Of a DNA stretch of 64,000 nucleotides, positions 1-7,638 are shown in pieces. The stretch comes from DATHZQ01 sp035458525 (GTDB taxonomy: Bacteria > Actinomycetota > Acidimicrobiia > Spongiisociales > UBA5794): contig DATHZQ010000135.1 in the NCBI GenBank assembly GCA_035458525.1, positions 1 through 64,000 of the forward strand. Direction: 5' to 3'. The position numbers and the translations under genes are program-made. The notes below the pieces were generated by a model, which saw nothing but the letters and a program-made list of their open reading frames with translations, was not told where the DNA came from and did not search any database. Within the stretch, counting starts at the first letter, position 1. Every line of letters starts with the position of its first letter.

Positions 1-440
1 CCTCGTCCACTCCGCAGCCTCGTCGCAGCGTCAAAGGCGTGGAGCCCGCTCGCGTCCACCAGATCGTGGCCGTACTCGAGCGACACGCCGGGGTGTCGTG
101 TGCGGAACACGACATCTACGTGAACGTCGTCGGCGGGCTGACGTTGCGCGACCCCGCGGCCGATCTTCCCGTGGCGCTTGCGATCGCTTCGTCGCGCCTT
201 GGGCTTCCGGTGGGCGCCGTGGCCGCCTTCGGCGAGATCGGTCTCGCCGGTGAGGTACGAGCCGTTCCGCACGAGGAGCGACGTCGTCGCGAGGCCGAGC
301 GTTTTTCGGTTGGCCGGCTGGTTACGGGCGGCGGCGCCCGGCGGATCGACGCAGCGTTGGCCACTGCGGGGCTGCACACGCAACGCGTCACAGGCAACGG
401 CCCGTCGCAACGCAAACCGGTCCTGGAAGGCGCAACATGA
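1..440 (+). CDS. radA: DNA repair protein RadA, C-terminal part (partial)
   Basis: Only the C-terminal portion of RadA (Sms) is in the window; the frame is open to the left edge. RadA is a RecA-like helicase that promotes branch migration during recombinational repair. What is visible is the Lon-protease-like domain: the PRR.VKG segment, then AVLERHAGVSCAEHDIYVN, then the ADLPVALAIASS and GEIGLAGEVR blocks that are typical of RadA. The stop is at 438-440 and disA begins 4 bases later, so the two are probably co-transcribed, as in many Gram-positive genomes. The short tail after the Lon-like domain (about 20 residues) carries no recognisable motif. The family call is firm; the ATPase half cannot be assessed. 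Confidence 0.93.
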   Translation, partial: SSTPQPRRSVKGVEPARVHQIVAVLERHAGVSCAEHDIYVNVVGGLTLRDPAADLPVALAIASSRLGLPVGAVAAFGEIGLAGEVRAVPHEERRRREAERFSVGRLVTGGGARRIDAALATAGLHTQRVTGNGPSQRKPVLEGAT

Positions 441-443
441 GTA

Positions 444-1532
444 GTGGTTCGAGTAGCCTCCAGGAGCGTGAACGCGCCTCGGTCCGCGGACCCCCTCAAC
501 ATCCTTCGTCGTTTTGCGCCGGGCACTCCGCTCCGTACGGCTGCCGAGCTCGTCGTGCGCCAAGGAACCGGGGCCCTCGTGCTGCTGGCCTCCGGCCGGA
601 AGGCCGATGCCGTCTCGAGCGGCGGCTTCATCTTGCGGGACGCCAAGTTCACCGCACAACGTCTCGCCGAACTGGCCAAGATGGATGCGGGCATCGTGGT
701 CACCGAGGATGCGAGCGAGATCCTGCGGGCGAACGTCCACTTCATTCCCGATTCCTCAATCGCCACGTCGGAGACGGGCACACGGTTTCGCACGGCCGAG
801 CGGCTCGCAAAGCAGACGGGCTTCCCCGTGCTTGCCATCAGTGAGGAAGGCGTGAGGGTCGCCGTCGTGTTCACCGGCGACTCTCGCTACGCACTCCGCA
901 GCCCAACGGTCCTGCACGCCGAGGGCAATCAGAGCCTGAGCTCGCTCGAGCGGCTGCGCCGCAGGTTGCAGCATGCCGAGGACCGGCTGACCCGACTGGA
1001 GGTCGACGACACGGTCACGATCCGCGACGTCGCTCACGTGCTGCAGCGCGCCGAATTGGTCAACCGGCTCGGCAAGGATCTCGAACGGACGCTCGTCGAA
1101 TTGGGTGGAGACGGCCACCTCATCTCGGTGCAGGCGGCCGACCTGCTCGACGGCGTCGACGAACTCGCTGAATTGACCTACCAGGACTACGTCAAGCGTC
1201 GCTCCCGAACCGCGGCGGTCACGCCACGCCTTGCGAAGATCCGAACCGAGGATCTGCACGACGTCGATGTCGTGGCGGACGCCCTCGGGCTGGGCCCCGT
1301 TGACGATGCGTGCCGCGCCCGCGGAGTGCGCGCGCTGGCTGCGGTGCCTCGACTCCCGGAGTCCGTGCAAGCCGCCCTGATTGGGCATTTCAAGACGCTG
1401 AACAAGATGCTGTCGGCGACCACGGCTGAGTTGGCTCAGGTCGACGGCGTCGGCCCGGCGCGGGCACAACATCTGCGCAACTATCTCGACAGGCTGCAAC
1501 AACACGGAACACCGTTTGTCCTGCCGGATTAG
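444..1532 (+). CDS. disA: DNA integrity scanning protein DisA (diadenylate cyclase family)
   Basis: This 362-residue protein matches DisA over its length: N-terminal DAC domain (about residues 20-150), helical spine, and a C-terminal helix-hairpin-helix DNA-binding region (about 310-350, with LAQVDGVGPARAQHLRNYL). DisA forms octamers that scan DNA and make c-di-AMP from two ATP. Two catalytic signatures differ from the usual form: the DGA motif reads D81-A82-G83 (KMDAGIVV) and the RHR motif reads R114-F115-R116 (TGTRFRTAER). The surrounding residues are normal (PDSS.ATSETG). The start is GTG, 4 bases after radA. Whether it still makes c-di-AMP cannot be told from sequence. Confidence 0.92.
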   Translation: MVRVASRSVNAPRSADPLNILRRFAPGTPLRTAAELVVRQGTGALVLLASGRKADAVSSGGFILRDAKFTAQRLAELAKMDAGIVVTEDASEILRANVHFIPDSSIATSETGTRFRTAERLAKQTGFPVLAISEEGVRVAVVFTGDSRYALRSPTVLHAEGNQSLSSLERLRRRLQHAEDRLTRLEVDDTVTIRDVAHVLQRAELVNRLGKDLERTLVELGGDGHLISVQAADLLDGVDELAELTYQDYVKRRSRTAAVTPRLAKIRTEDLHDVDVVADALGLGPVDDACRARGVRALAAVPRLPESVQAALIGHFKTLNKMLSATTAELAQVDGVGPARAQHLRNYLDRLQQHGTPFVLPD

Positions 1533-1550
1533 CTGCGGCGCCCTTCCGCC

Positions 1551-1556
1551 TACAAT
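1551..1556 (+). promoter_or_regulatory. Possible -10 box for carD
   Basis: TACAAT lies 29 bases before the GTG of carD, in the 53-base gap after disA. It resembles a consensus -10 hexamer, but no good -35 box was found at the right distance. It would give a short leader of roughly 24 bases. Confidence 0.4.
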
Positions 1557-1585
1557 GCTCCCCTCCCAACGACCCCGGACGTCCT

Positions 1586-2284
1586 GTGGCTGAGAAGAAA
1601 AGCACGACCAAGAAGACTTCGGCAGCAACGGCGAAGAAGCCGGCGGCCAAGAAGACGCCTGCGAAGACGCCTGCGAAGACGCCTGCGGCGAAGAAGGCAC
1701 CTGCCAAGAAGAGCACCGCCAAGGCGAGCGCAGCTGACAAAGCCGACGCACCGGCGAAGCCGCGCTCCAAGAAGGCCAAGGCGCCGTTCAAGACTGGCGA
1801 CAAGGTCGTCTACCCGCACCACGGTGCGGCGACGATCGTCAAGACCGAGAAGATCGAGTTCGCCGGCGAGCGCCAGGACTACTACGTGCTCGAGGTGGCG
1901 ACCGATCAGTTGATCGTGCGCGTCCCGGTGGACAAGGCACTCGAACTCGGGGTTCGGCCCGTGATCTCCACGACGGTGGCGAAGAAGGTGTTCGCCACGT
2001 TCCGTGACGAGCCGCAAGAAGCCGGCTCCAACTGGTCCCGCTGGTACAAGCTCCTCACCGAGAAGATCAACAGCGGAGACATCTTCCAGGTGGCCGAGGT
2101 GGTGCGGGATCTCACCTACGCACAGCAGGTGAAGGGCATCTCACCGGCGCTCAAACGCATGCTCGCCAAGGCCCGCCTGATCATCGTCAGCGAATTGGGC
2201 TTTGCGCTCAAGCTCGACGAGGAAGAGGCAGTCCGCCGGCTCGACAAGGCATTGCCGAAGGTTGACGAGCCCGTCGAGTCCTGA
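1586..2284 (+). CDS. carD: CarD family transcriptional regulator with Lys/Ala-rich N-terminal tail
   Basis: CarD binds the RNA polymerase beta subunit and stabilises the open complex at rRNA and other promoters. Residues from about 70 on match CarD: FKTGDKVVYPHHGAATI begins the RNAP-interacting domain, and the helical DNA-binding domain follows (NWSRWYKLLTEKI, AEVVRDL, LSPALKRML-like segment). The protein is 232 residues; typical CarD is about 160. The extra N-terminal 65 residues are almost only Lys, Ala, Pro and Thr, with tandem PAKT repeats encoded by near-identical 12-base units around 1660-1690, like a histone H1 tail. The start is GTG. ispF follows after 10 bases, whereas ispD, often found between them, is absent. 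Confidence 0.93.
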   Translation: MAEKKSTTKKTSAATAKKPAAKKTPAKTPAKTPAAKKAPAKKSTAKASAADKADAPAKPRSKKAKAPFKTGDKVVYPHHGAATIVKTEKIEFAGERQDYYVLEVATDQLIVRVPVDKALELGVRPVISTTVAKKVFATFRDEPQEAGSNWSRWYKLLTEKINSGDIFQVAEVVRDLTYAQQVKGISPALKRMLAKARLIIVSELGFALKLDEEEAVRRLDKALPKVDEPVES

Positions 2285-2294
2285 GACGGCACCG

Positions 2295-2771
2295 ATGAGA
2301 GTCGGACAAGGGATCGACGTTCACGCCTTCACCCCGACCGGACGGGTGGTGCTCGCCGGCGTCGTGGCCGCCGAGGACCGCGGAGTCGCAGCGACGTCGG
2401 ACGGCGACGTGATCGCCCACGCCGTGGCCGATGCGTTGGTGGGGGCGGCTGCGCTGGGTGACCTGGGGGAATTCTTCCCCTCGAGCGATCCGCAGTGGAA
2501 GGACGCCGACTCGATGGGTCTCCTCGCAACGATCGTCAGTCGTCTGGACGGTCTTGGCATGCACGCCGCCAATGTTGATGTCACGGTGCTCGCACAAACC
2601 GTGCGGGTTTCCCCACTGCGCAACCAGATGCGTGCCAACCTCGCCGCGGTCCTCCGGGTGCCGAGCGAGGCAGTATCCGTGAAGGCGACGACCACGGACC
2701 ATCTTGGCTTCCTGGGTCGCGACGAAGGTATCGCTGCGATTGCGGTGGTGATGCTGACGACCCGCACCTGA
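2295..2771 (+). CDS. ispF: 2-C-methyl-D-erythritol 2,4-cyclodiphosphate synthase
   Basis: IspF converts CDP-ME 2-phosphate to MEcPP and CMP in the MEP isoprenoid pathway. The 158-residue length is typical. Visible motifs are GQGIDVHAF (metal ligands D8 and H10), SDGDVIAHAVADAL (second metal His) and GDLGEFFPSSDPQWKDADS. The ATG at 2295 is chosen because MRVGQGIDVHAF begins the family; the open frame extends further upstream through carD without support. It lies 10 bases after carD, suggesting one transcript. IspE of the same pathway is at 57282. The gene ends 6 bases before the convergent ugpQ. Confidence 0.96.
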   Translation: MRVGQGIDVHAFTPTGRVVLAGVVAAEDRGVAATSDGDVIAHAVADALVGAAALGDLGEFFPSSDPQWKDADSMGLLATIVSRLDGLGMHAANVDVTVLAQTVRVSPLRNQMRANLAAVLRVPSEAVSVKATTTDHLGFLGRDEGIAAIAVVMLTTRT

Positions 2772-2777
2772 CGTGCG

Positions 2778-3494
2778 CTAGCGGGCCAGCGTGTCGTGAG
2801 CGAGCGCCGGATCGTTGGTGATGATGCCATCGATGTTGGCCGCCGCGAGCTCGACCATGCGCTCCGGGTCGTCGACGGTCCACACCATCACTCGGAGACC
2901 CTGAGCGTGGGCGATGGCGATCTGCTCGGCCGGGTTCGTGCCCAGCATTGGGTTGGCCGGCAGGATCCACTCGTGCCCCCTGGCCGCCACGGCCGCAACC
3001 TGCCCCTCCATCGTCCCGAGACCTGCGATGAGCTGGCCCGTGGGTATCAGCGGGTCGAGCAGGCGCACTCGAGCGACGGTGTCCCAGTTGAACGAGGACA
3101 CGATCGAGCGGGCGTGCAGCTCGTGCGTTTGGATCCACGCCACGACCTGGTCGGCGAGGCGATGGTTTGGATCGAAGTCGGGGTCGCGCTCGGAGTTCTT
3201 GATCTCGACATCGAGCAGCAGATCTCCGGTGACTGCCAGCATCTCGTCGAGCGTTGGCACCTCTGGCGCGGACGCGCGAATCTCGTCGAACGTGAGGTCG
3301 ACAAAACGGCCCGGCGGATCCGCCGCCGCGTCGTGGTGCAGGATCATCGCATGGTCGGCCGTCCGGCGAACGTCCAGCTCGATGCCGTCGGCGTTGGCGG
3401 CCACGGCAAGGGAATACGCCTGCAGGGAGTTGTCCGGAGCCGACACCGATGCACCACGGTGGCCCAAGATCAGCGGATGAAGGTCGCTCGACAC
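2778..3494 (-). CDS. Glycerophosphodiester phosphodiesterase family protein
   Basis: Members hydrolyse glycerophosphodiesters to glycerol 3-phosphate and an alcohol. The protein (238 residues from the chosen start) shows the GDPD signature LILGHRGASVSAPDNS near the N terminus, then GIELDVRRTADHAMILHHD with the catalytic and metal-binding E, D and H, and the C-terminal VMVWTVDDPERM and GIITNDP segments. No signal peptide is seen, so it is probably cytoplasmic (UgpQ-like). GTG at 3494 is preferred over the upstream ATG at 3542 because the family normally starts just before LILGHRG and a TAGGGT box lies 7 bases upstream. The ATG would run into the cysS promoter. It is divergent from cysS. Confidence 0.88.
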   Translation of the reverse strand: MSSDLHPLILGHRGASVSAPDNSLQAYSLAVAANADGIELDVRRTADHAMILHHDAAADPPGRFVDLTFDEIRASAPEVPTLDEMLAVTGDLLLDVEIKNSERDPDFDPNHRLADQVVAWIQTHELHARSIVSSFNWDTVARVRLLDPLIPTGQLIAGLGTMEGQVAAVAARGHEWILPANPMLGTNPAEQIAIAHAQGLRVMVWTVDDPERMVELAAANIDGIITNDPALAHDTLAR

Positions 3495-3501
3495 GACCCG
3501 G

Positions 3502-3507
3502 ACCCTA
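3502..3507 (-). promoter_or_regulatory. -10 box for leaderless start of the GDPD gene
   Basis: TAGGGT on the minus strand ends 7 bases before the GTG at 3494, with no Shine-Dalgarno between. It decides the start of the phosphodiesterase gene. Confidence 0.55.
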
Positions 3508-3536
3508 CCTTCAACCGGCAGTCTCGCAATCACCGG

Positions 3537-3542
3537 TAGCAT
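3537..3542 (+). promoter_or_regulatory. -10 box for leaderless start of cysS
   Basis: TAGCAT ends 8 bases before the cysS ATG. No ribosome binding site is present. Together with the minus-strand box at 3502-3507 it makes a compact divergent promoter. Confidence 0.5.
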
Positions 3543-3550
3543 CTCCCGCC

Positions 3551-4954
3551 ATGCAGGTGTTCAACACGCTCGGTCGCGCCCTCCAGCCGTTCCAGCCACG
3601 CGACAACGGCAAGGTCGGAATCTACGTGTGTGGACCCACCGTGCAGGCTCGACCGCATCTCGGGCACGGCCGCGCCGCTGTCGCATTCGACGTCATTCGC
3701 CGCTATCTCTCCTGGCGTGGCTTCGACGTGACGTACGTGCAGAACGTCACCGACGTCGAGGACAAGATCATCGCTGCGGCGAAGGAGGAGGGCGTGCCGG
3801 CCGCCGAGCTCGCCGATCAGTTTGCTCGGGCGTTCTCCGGTGCCTACCGAACACTGGGTGTCCAACCCCCCGACATCGAACCTCGAGCCACAGAGCACAT
3901 CCCCGAGATGATCGCCATGATCACCACGCTCATCGAGCGCGGCCACGCCTACGAGGCGAACGGTGACGTCTACTTCGCGGTGCGCACGCTCGAGGGCTAC
4001 GGAAAGTTGTCGGGCCGGAACATCGATGACTTGGTCTCGGGTGCCCGTATCGAACCCGGCGAGCACAAGCGTGACCCGCTCGACTTCGCCGTGTGGAAGG
4101 CGGCCAAACCTGATGAGCCGTGCTGGGCCTCGCCGTGGGGGGAGGGTCGTCCCGGCTGGCACATCGAATGTTCAGCGATGGCGAACAAGTACCTCGGGCT
4201 CGATTTCGACATTCATGCGGGCGGCACCGATCTGATCTTTCCTCACCATGAGAACGAGATCGCCCAAGCTGAAGGAGCGCTCGGTGAGCGATTCGCTCGG
4301 TACTGGCTGCACAACGGCCTGGTGAACCTCAAGGGCGAGAAGATGTCCAAGTCGACCGGTCACGTCGTCGACCTCATCGAGGCCCTGGACCTCTACCCGC
4401 CCCAGGCCGTTCGGCTGTTCTACCTCCGAACGCACTATCGCAAGCCACTCGACTTCAGCGAGGAGGCCATCCAGGACGCCATAGCCTCCTTGGAGCGGCT
4501 GTGGTCGTTCCGCCGCCGCCGCCCGGGGCCCGTCGCCGCATCGCCCGACCCCGAAGCAATGGGGCGCGTCATGGCGCTGATGGACGACGACTTCGACACC
4601 GCGGGTTCGCTCGGTGTCGTGTTCGAGGCCGTCCGGGAAGGAAATCGAAGGCTTGATGCGGGCGAGGATGCCGATGCCCTCGTAGCGGCGTTCGACCAGG
4701 TCCTCGGTCTTTTCGGGCTCCTCGAAGAGCTGCAGTCATTGGACGATCTCGCAGCGCCGATTCAGGCGTTGGGCGAGCAGTTTGGCGCCGCAGCCGATGC
4801 TCCCGATGCCGTTGTCGACGAGCTGATTGCGCTACGGTCGTTGGCGCGACAGGAGCGAGATTGGGATACCGCCGATGCGATCCGCAGCGGCCTCGCCGAG
4901 ATCGGCATCACGATCGAGGACGTGCGTGACGGCGCCCGCTGGCATCGGCGATAG
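3551..4954 (+). CDS. cysS: Cysteine--tRNA ligase
   Basis: CysRS charges tRNA-Cys with cysteine. The 467-residue length is normal. The class I signatures are the HIGH-type motif PHLGHGRAAVAF (residues 35-46) and KMSKS (264-268, GEKMSKSTGH). Zinc ligands are C27 in YVCGPTV, the Cys of HIECSAM, and the His/Glu of FPHHENEIAQ. The ATG at 3551 begins the canonical MQVFNTLGR; longer in-frame starts upstream overlap the divergent gene. rlmB overlaps its 3' end by 29 bases, a common cysS-rlmB coupling. A TAGCAT box just upstream suggests leaderless transcription. MshC is excluded by length and by the intact C-terminal anticodon-binding region. Confidence 0.96.
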   Translation: MQVFNTLGRALQPFQPRDNGKVGIYVCGPTVQARPHLGHGRAAVAFDVIRRYLSWRGFDVTYVQNVTDVEDKIIAAAKEEGVPAAELADQFARAFSGAYRTLGVQPPDIEPRATEHIPEMIAMITTLIERGHAYEANGDVYFAVRTLEGYGKLSGRNIDDLVSGARIEPGEHKRDPLDFAVWKAAKPDEPCWASPWGEGRPGWHIECSAMANKYLGLDFDIHAGGTDLIFPHHENEIAQAEGALGERFARYWLHNGLVNLKGEKMSKSTGHVVDLIEALDLYPPQAVRLFYLRTHYRKPLDFSEEAIQDAIASLERLWSFRRRRPGPVAASPDPEAMGRVMALMDDDFDTAGSLGVVFEAVREGNRRLDAGEDADALVAAFDQVLGLFGLLEELQSLDDLAAPIQALGEQFGAAADAPDAVVDELIALRSLARQERDWDTADAIRSGLAEIGITIEDVRDGARWHRR

Positions 4955-5669
4955 GGTCGAGGGGCTCCATGCCGTGGCGGCGGCAGCTGCCGCCGGACGC
5001 GTCACGCACCTCATCGTCGAGCGGCAACGGCTTCGTCACGACAACTACCGATCCTTGACGGCGCTGGCCGAACAGCGGGGAGCGACGGTTCAGCAGGTCG
5101 AGGACGCCCGCGAGGATGCGATCACGGAAGCGCCGCAAGGTGTCATTGCCACCTGTCGTCCGATCCGGTCGGTGTCCCTCGACGATGCGATGCGAGCAGC
5201 CGACCCCGCGGCGCTCGTCGTCCTCGACCGGATTCAGGACCCGAGGAACGTCGGCGCCATGGCCCGTACGGCGCTCGCCGCCGGCATCCCTGCGCTGGTC
5301 GTGCCGGAGCGGCGCGCTGCGCCCGTCGGGGCGACTGCGTTCAAAGCGGCGGCTGGTGCGCTCGAGGTGGTGAAGGTCGCCGTCGTTGGGTCGGTGGCGG
5401 ACGCGCTGCGACGGCTGCGCAAGGCGGGCGTGTGGCTGGTGGGCCTCGACGGTGCGGCGGAGACTTCGTTGCTGGGGTTGCCATTGCTGACTGAGCCAGT
5501 CGCGCTCGTCATCGGTGCCGAGGGGACCGGTGTCTCCCGGCTCGCCGGGGATTTGCTGGACCAGACCGTGCGAATCCCAATGGTCGGTGACATCGAGAGC
5601 CTCAACGCCTCCGTGGCGGCATCCCTTGCGATGTTTGAGATTGCGCGCGTCCGCGGTTGGATAAGCTGA
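4926..5669 (+). CDS. rlmB: 23S rRNA (guanosine-2'-O-)-methyltransferase RlmB (SpoU/TrmH family)
   Basis: RlmB methylates the 2'-O of G2251 (E. coli numbering) in 23S rRNA using SAM. From GTG 4926 the protein has 247 residues. An N-terminal substrate-binding domain (VEGLHAVAAAAAAGRVTHLIV) precedes the SpoU knot: LDRIQDPRNVGAMARTA (motif 1), LVIGAEGTGVSRL (motif 2) and IPMVGDIESLNASVAASLA (motif 3). All three SAM and catalytic motifs are intact. The start is placed inside cysS because the RVEGLHAV block must be included, and overlapping starts are usual for this pair. It may modify another rRNA or tRNA site within the same family. Confidence 0.92.
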   Translation: MTAPAGIGDRVEGLHAVAAAAAAGRVTHLIVERQRLRHDNYRSLTALAEQRGATVQQVEDAREDAITEAPQGVIATCRPIRSVSLDDAMRAADPAALVVLDRIQDPRNVGAMARTALAAGIPALVVPERRAAPVGATAFKAAAGALEVVKVAVVGSVADALRRLRKAGVWLVGLDGAAETSLLGLPLLTEPVALVIGAEGTGVSRLAGDLLDQTVRIPMVGDIESLNASVAASLAMFEIARVRGWIS

Positions 5670-5676
5670 GACCTTC

Positions 5677-5750
5677 GCTGGCGTAGCTCAGATGGCCAGA
5701 GCAGCTGATTTGTAATCAGCAGGTCGCGGGTTCGAGTCCCGCCGCCAGCT
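5677..5750 (+). tRNA. tRNA-Thr (anticodon TGT)
   Basis: A full cloverleaf can be drawn: acceptor GCTGGCG paired with CGCCAGC, D stem GCTC/GAGC, anticodon stem GCTGA/TCAGC with loop TTTGTAA, and T arm GCGGG-TTCGAGT-CCCGC. The anticodon TGT reads ACA (threonine). The discriminator is T and CCA is not encoded. It lies 7 bases after rlmB. Confidence 0.97.
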
Positions 5751-5815
5751 CCTCGAGATCTGGTGCATGTACGGCACCGAATCGTCTCGCCGGGCGGGAC
5801 CAGGAAAGGGCGGAC

Positions 5816-6274
5816 GTGCAGGGTTCCGAACTTGCGCTTGAAGAACTGAAAATGGTCCACGAGGTCATCGCTCGACAGGAGCGCACGCGCACGCTGGTGC
5901 GGAACTGGCTGGTAACGCTCCAGGCGGGCCTGGCCATCGCCTATCTGTCCGATCAGATCGCTTTCAGCGGCCTTGCCTACGGCTTCATCGCATCGCTTTC
6001 GGGTCTGATGTTCTTGCTGCTCGAAGCGGTCTACTCGGCTGCGGAACGCCAGGCGAGACAGCGGGGATTCGAGGTCGAGGACTACCTGCGGTCGCTTTCG
6101 GGCTACGACGGGCCCCGGGTCATCGACACACTGGTTCCGGCAGCACGTGCGGCCGACTCGAACGTCTGGACGGGAGTCCGGACGATGCTGAGCCAGATGG
6201 CGACGCCGCGGATTCTGGTCGGCTATGCGGTCCTTGCGGTCCTGGTGATCGTCGTAGCGCTCGCCGGAAGCTGA
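5816..6274 (+). CDS. Small integral membrane protein of unknown function
   Basis: This 152-residue protein is not recognised. It begins with a charged amphipathic region (ELALEELKMVHEVIARQERTR), followed by two closely spaced hydrophobic segments at about residues 33-50 and 56-74, a cytoplasmic charged stretch, and a C-terminal hydrophobic helix (LVGYAVLAVLVIVVALAG). The GTG start is preceded by AGGAAAGGG at a good distance, so initiation here uses a Shine-Dalgarno. It stands alone after tRNA-Thr and convergent to the degenerate surface-protein gene. The frame has normal high-GC codon use. Function unknown. Confidence 0.75.
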   Translation: MQGSELALEELKMVHEVIARQERTRTLVRNWLVTLQAGLAIAYLSDQIAFSGLAYGFIASLSGLMFLLLEAVYSAAERQARQRGFEVEDYLRSLSGYDGPRVIDTLVPAARAADSNVWTGVRTMLSQMATPRILVGYAVLAVLVIVVALAGS

Positions 6275-6354
6275 ATCGTCTCGGGCAACCCACGGTCACG
6301 GCGCATGGCGATGGCGCAGGGCGGGCCAATGTCCTGCACCATCGCCCGGTGACA

Positions 6355-7084
6355 TCAGTGGGCTCGCCGGCGGGGCCGGCTCCTCTGAACCAATGCCGCG
6401 CCGGATGCGACCATCAGACCCCCCCCGAGCGCAAACCACTCGAGGTCCGCTTCCGGTCAGCGGCAATTCCTCCTGTACGAGCGGTTTAGCGGCCGGACCC
6501 GCTTGAGTCGGCGCTGCAACGGATCCGACAGGTGGAGTCGGTGCGACCGATTGCCTCGCCGTCTCGGGTACCGGCTCGGGAGAAGTGATCCCGCCAATGG
6601 GTGGGACGATTCCTCCAACCCCTTCTGCCGTTGGCGCCTTTACGGCTGGGGCCACCACCGGAACCTCGTCCGTTGTAGGCGCGGGCTCAACCGGGTGTGG
6701 GGCCTCGGGAGCATCGACTTCGCCAACCGGGTGTTCATCGATCGGTTGCGGCTGGATGACCTCGGTTTGCTCTGGAGCGTCCTCCTCGCTGCAGCGTGTG
6801 CCGACCGGAGGCGATGTCCACACGGGGGCGCGGTGCAGTTCCACGGTCCACGTGATGGTTTCGGCGAGTCCGAGCGCCACAGCATCGACCATGCACTCGA
6901 TCTGGACGGTCGGCGGACGGTCGGCGCTCGAACGGACCGTGCAGCTTTCATCGCTGACGTCGACTACAACTCCGGCGGCGTCGCGCACGATCACCGCCAC
7001 GGTCTCGACAGGTGCACCGTCGGACGAGGTGAACCGTCCGCTGGCCCCGCGCAGCCGTCGTGATGCGCTTCGCAGCGGAGCCAA
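6355..7084 (-). pseudogene. LPxTG-type surface protein, frameshifted in its sorting signal
   Basis: The minus-strand frame encodes a Pro/Glu/Val/Thr-rich protein. Its N-terminal part resembles a small beta-domain (VETVAVIVRDAAG), followed by a long low-complexity linker, ending in EELPLTGSG (LPLTG at residues 207-211 from TTG 7084). The reading frame then runs on to 6296 as an uninterpretable polar tail. In the +1 frame, starting a few bases after LPLTG, the sequence reads LEWFALGGGLMVASGAALV followed by RSRPRRRAH and a stop at 6355: exactly the hydrophobic helix plus basic tail of a sortase substrate. One extra base near 6440-6452 explains this. No signal peptide is in frame at the 5' end either. 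It may be a true pseudogene or a sequence error. Confidence 0.65.
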
Positions 7085-7206
7085 ACCCTCGGCTCATCCG
7101 CTCCGGCGAAGGCCGGGGCCCACGACAGTACGGTCCCGACCCTGTGCGCGGAAGCGTATCTCGCCTTGCCGTCGCTCGCAGCACGTATCGGAATCCTGCC
7201 GTGGTG

Positions 7207-7545
7207 TCAGCCGGCGACCTGCATCCGATCGCCACCGGAACCAGTCGTATCCACCCAGTGGTGACGCGCCCAGAGAGAGCCCGGTTGCGCCGGGTTGCGG
7301 GCACCAACCCAAGTGATTGCGATCGAGGTCGAGAGCACGACGCAAAGCGCCGATGTGGCGCGCGCTACGTCCCCTGAGTGACGGTCGATGCCTGCAACGA
7401 TGGCCGCCACGGCGAGGTGGCCGCTCACCGTCACACCGATGAGACCGCCCAGTGCGTAGCCCCATCGCCGCTTTTGGCAACACACGACGGTCCCTACGAG
7501 CGTCGTGCCTGCGAGGGCCGTGATGATGATCAGCAGTACGACCAT
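7207..7545 (-). CDS. Hypothetical small membrane protein
   Basis: A 112-residue protein of unknown function. It starts with a hydrophobic helix (VVLLIIITALAGTTLVGTVV), then a basic CCQKRRWG segment, a second helix (ALGGLIGVTVSGHLAVAAIVAG) and a third around ATSALCVVLSTSIAITWVG. The C terminus is polar. It sits between the CPBP protease gene and the broken LPxTG gene on the same strand, 93 bases after the protease gene, so it could share a transcript. No motif points to a function. The hydrophobic pattern supports a real gene over the competing frames on both strands. Confidence 0.55.
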   Translation of the reverse strand: MVVLLIIITALAGTTLVGTVVCCQKRRWGYALGGLIGVTVSGHLAVAAIVAGIDRHSGDVARATSALCVVLSTSIAITWVGARNPAQPGSLWARHHWVDTTGSGGDRMQVAG

Positions 7546-7638
7546 GGCTGACCGGCGGTTGCGGGCTCGTGTCCCGCCAGCTTCTCGCGATCCGAGTCGA
7601 CGTGTCCAGGGTTTCTCGATCTTTCTGGACCCGAGTAG

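Noticed and set aside
7094..7220. Signal-peptide-like string (VGTVLSWAPAFAGA) upstream of the LPxTG-type gene in another frame
   Set aside because: No start codon precedes it in its frame and the junction to the downstream frame is unclear, so it was not joined to the pseudogene.
6585..7316. Plus-strand Thr/Ser-rich open frame of 243 codons
   Set aside because: It is the complement of the Pro/Glu/Val linker of the LPxTG-type gene; the minus strand has the sorting signal and plausible domain start.
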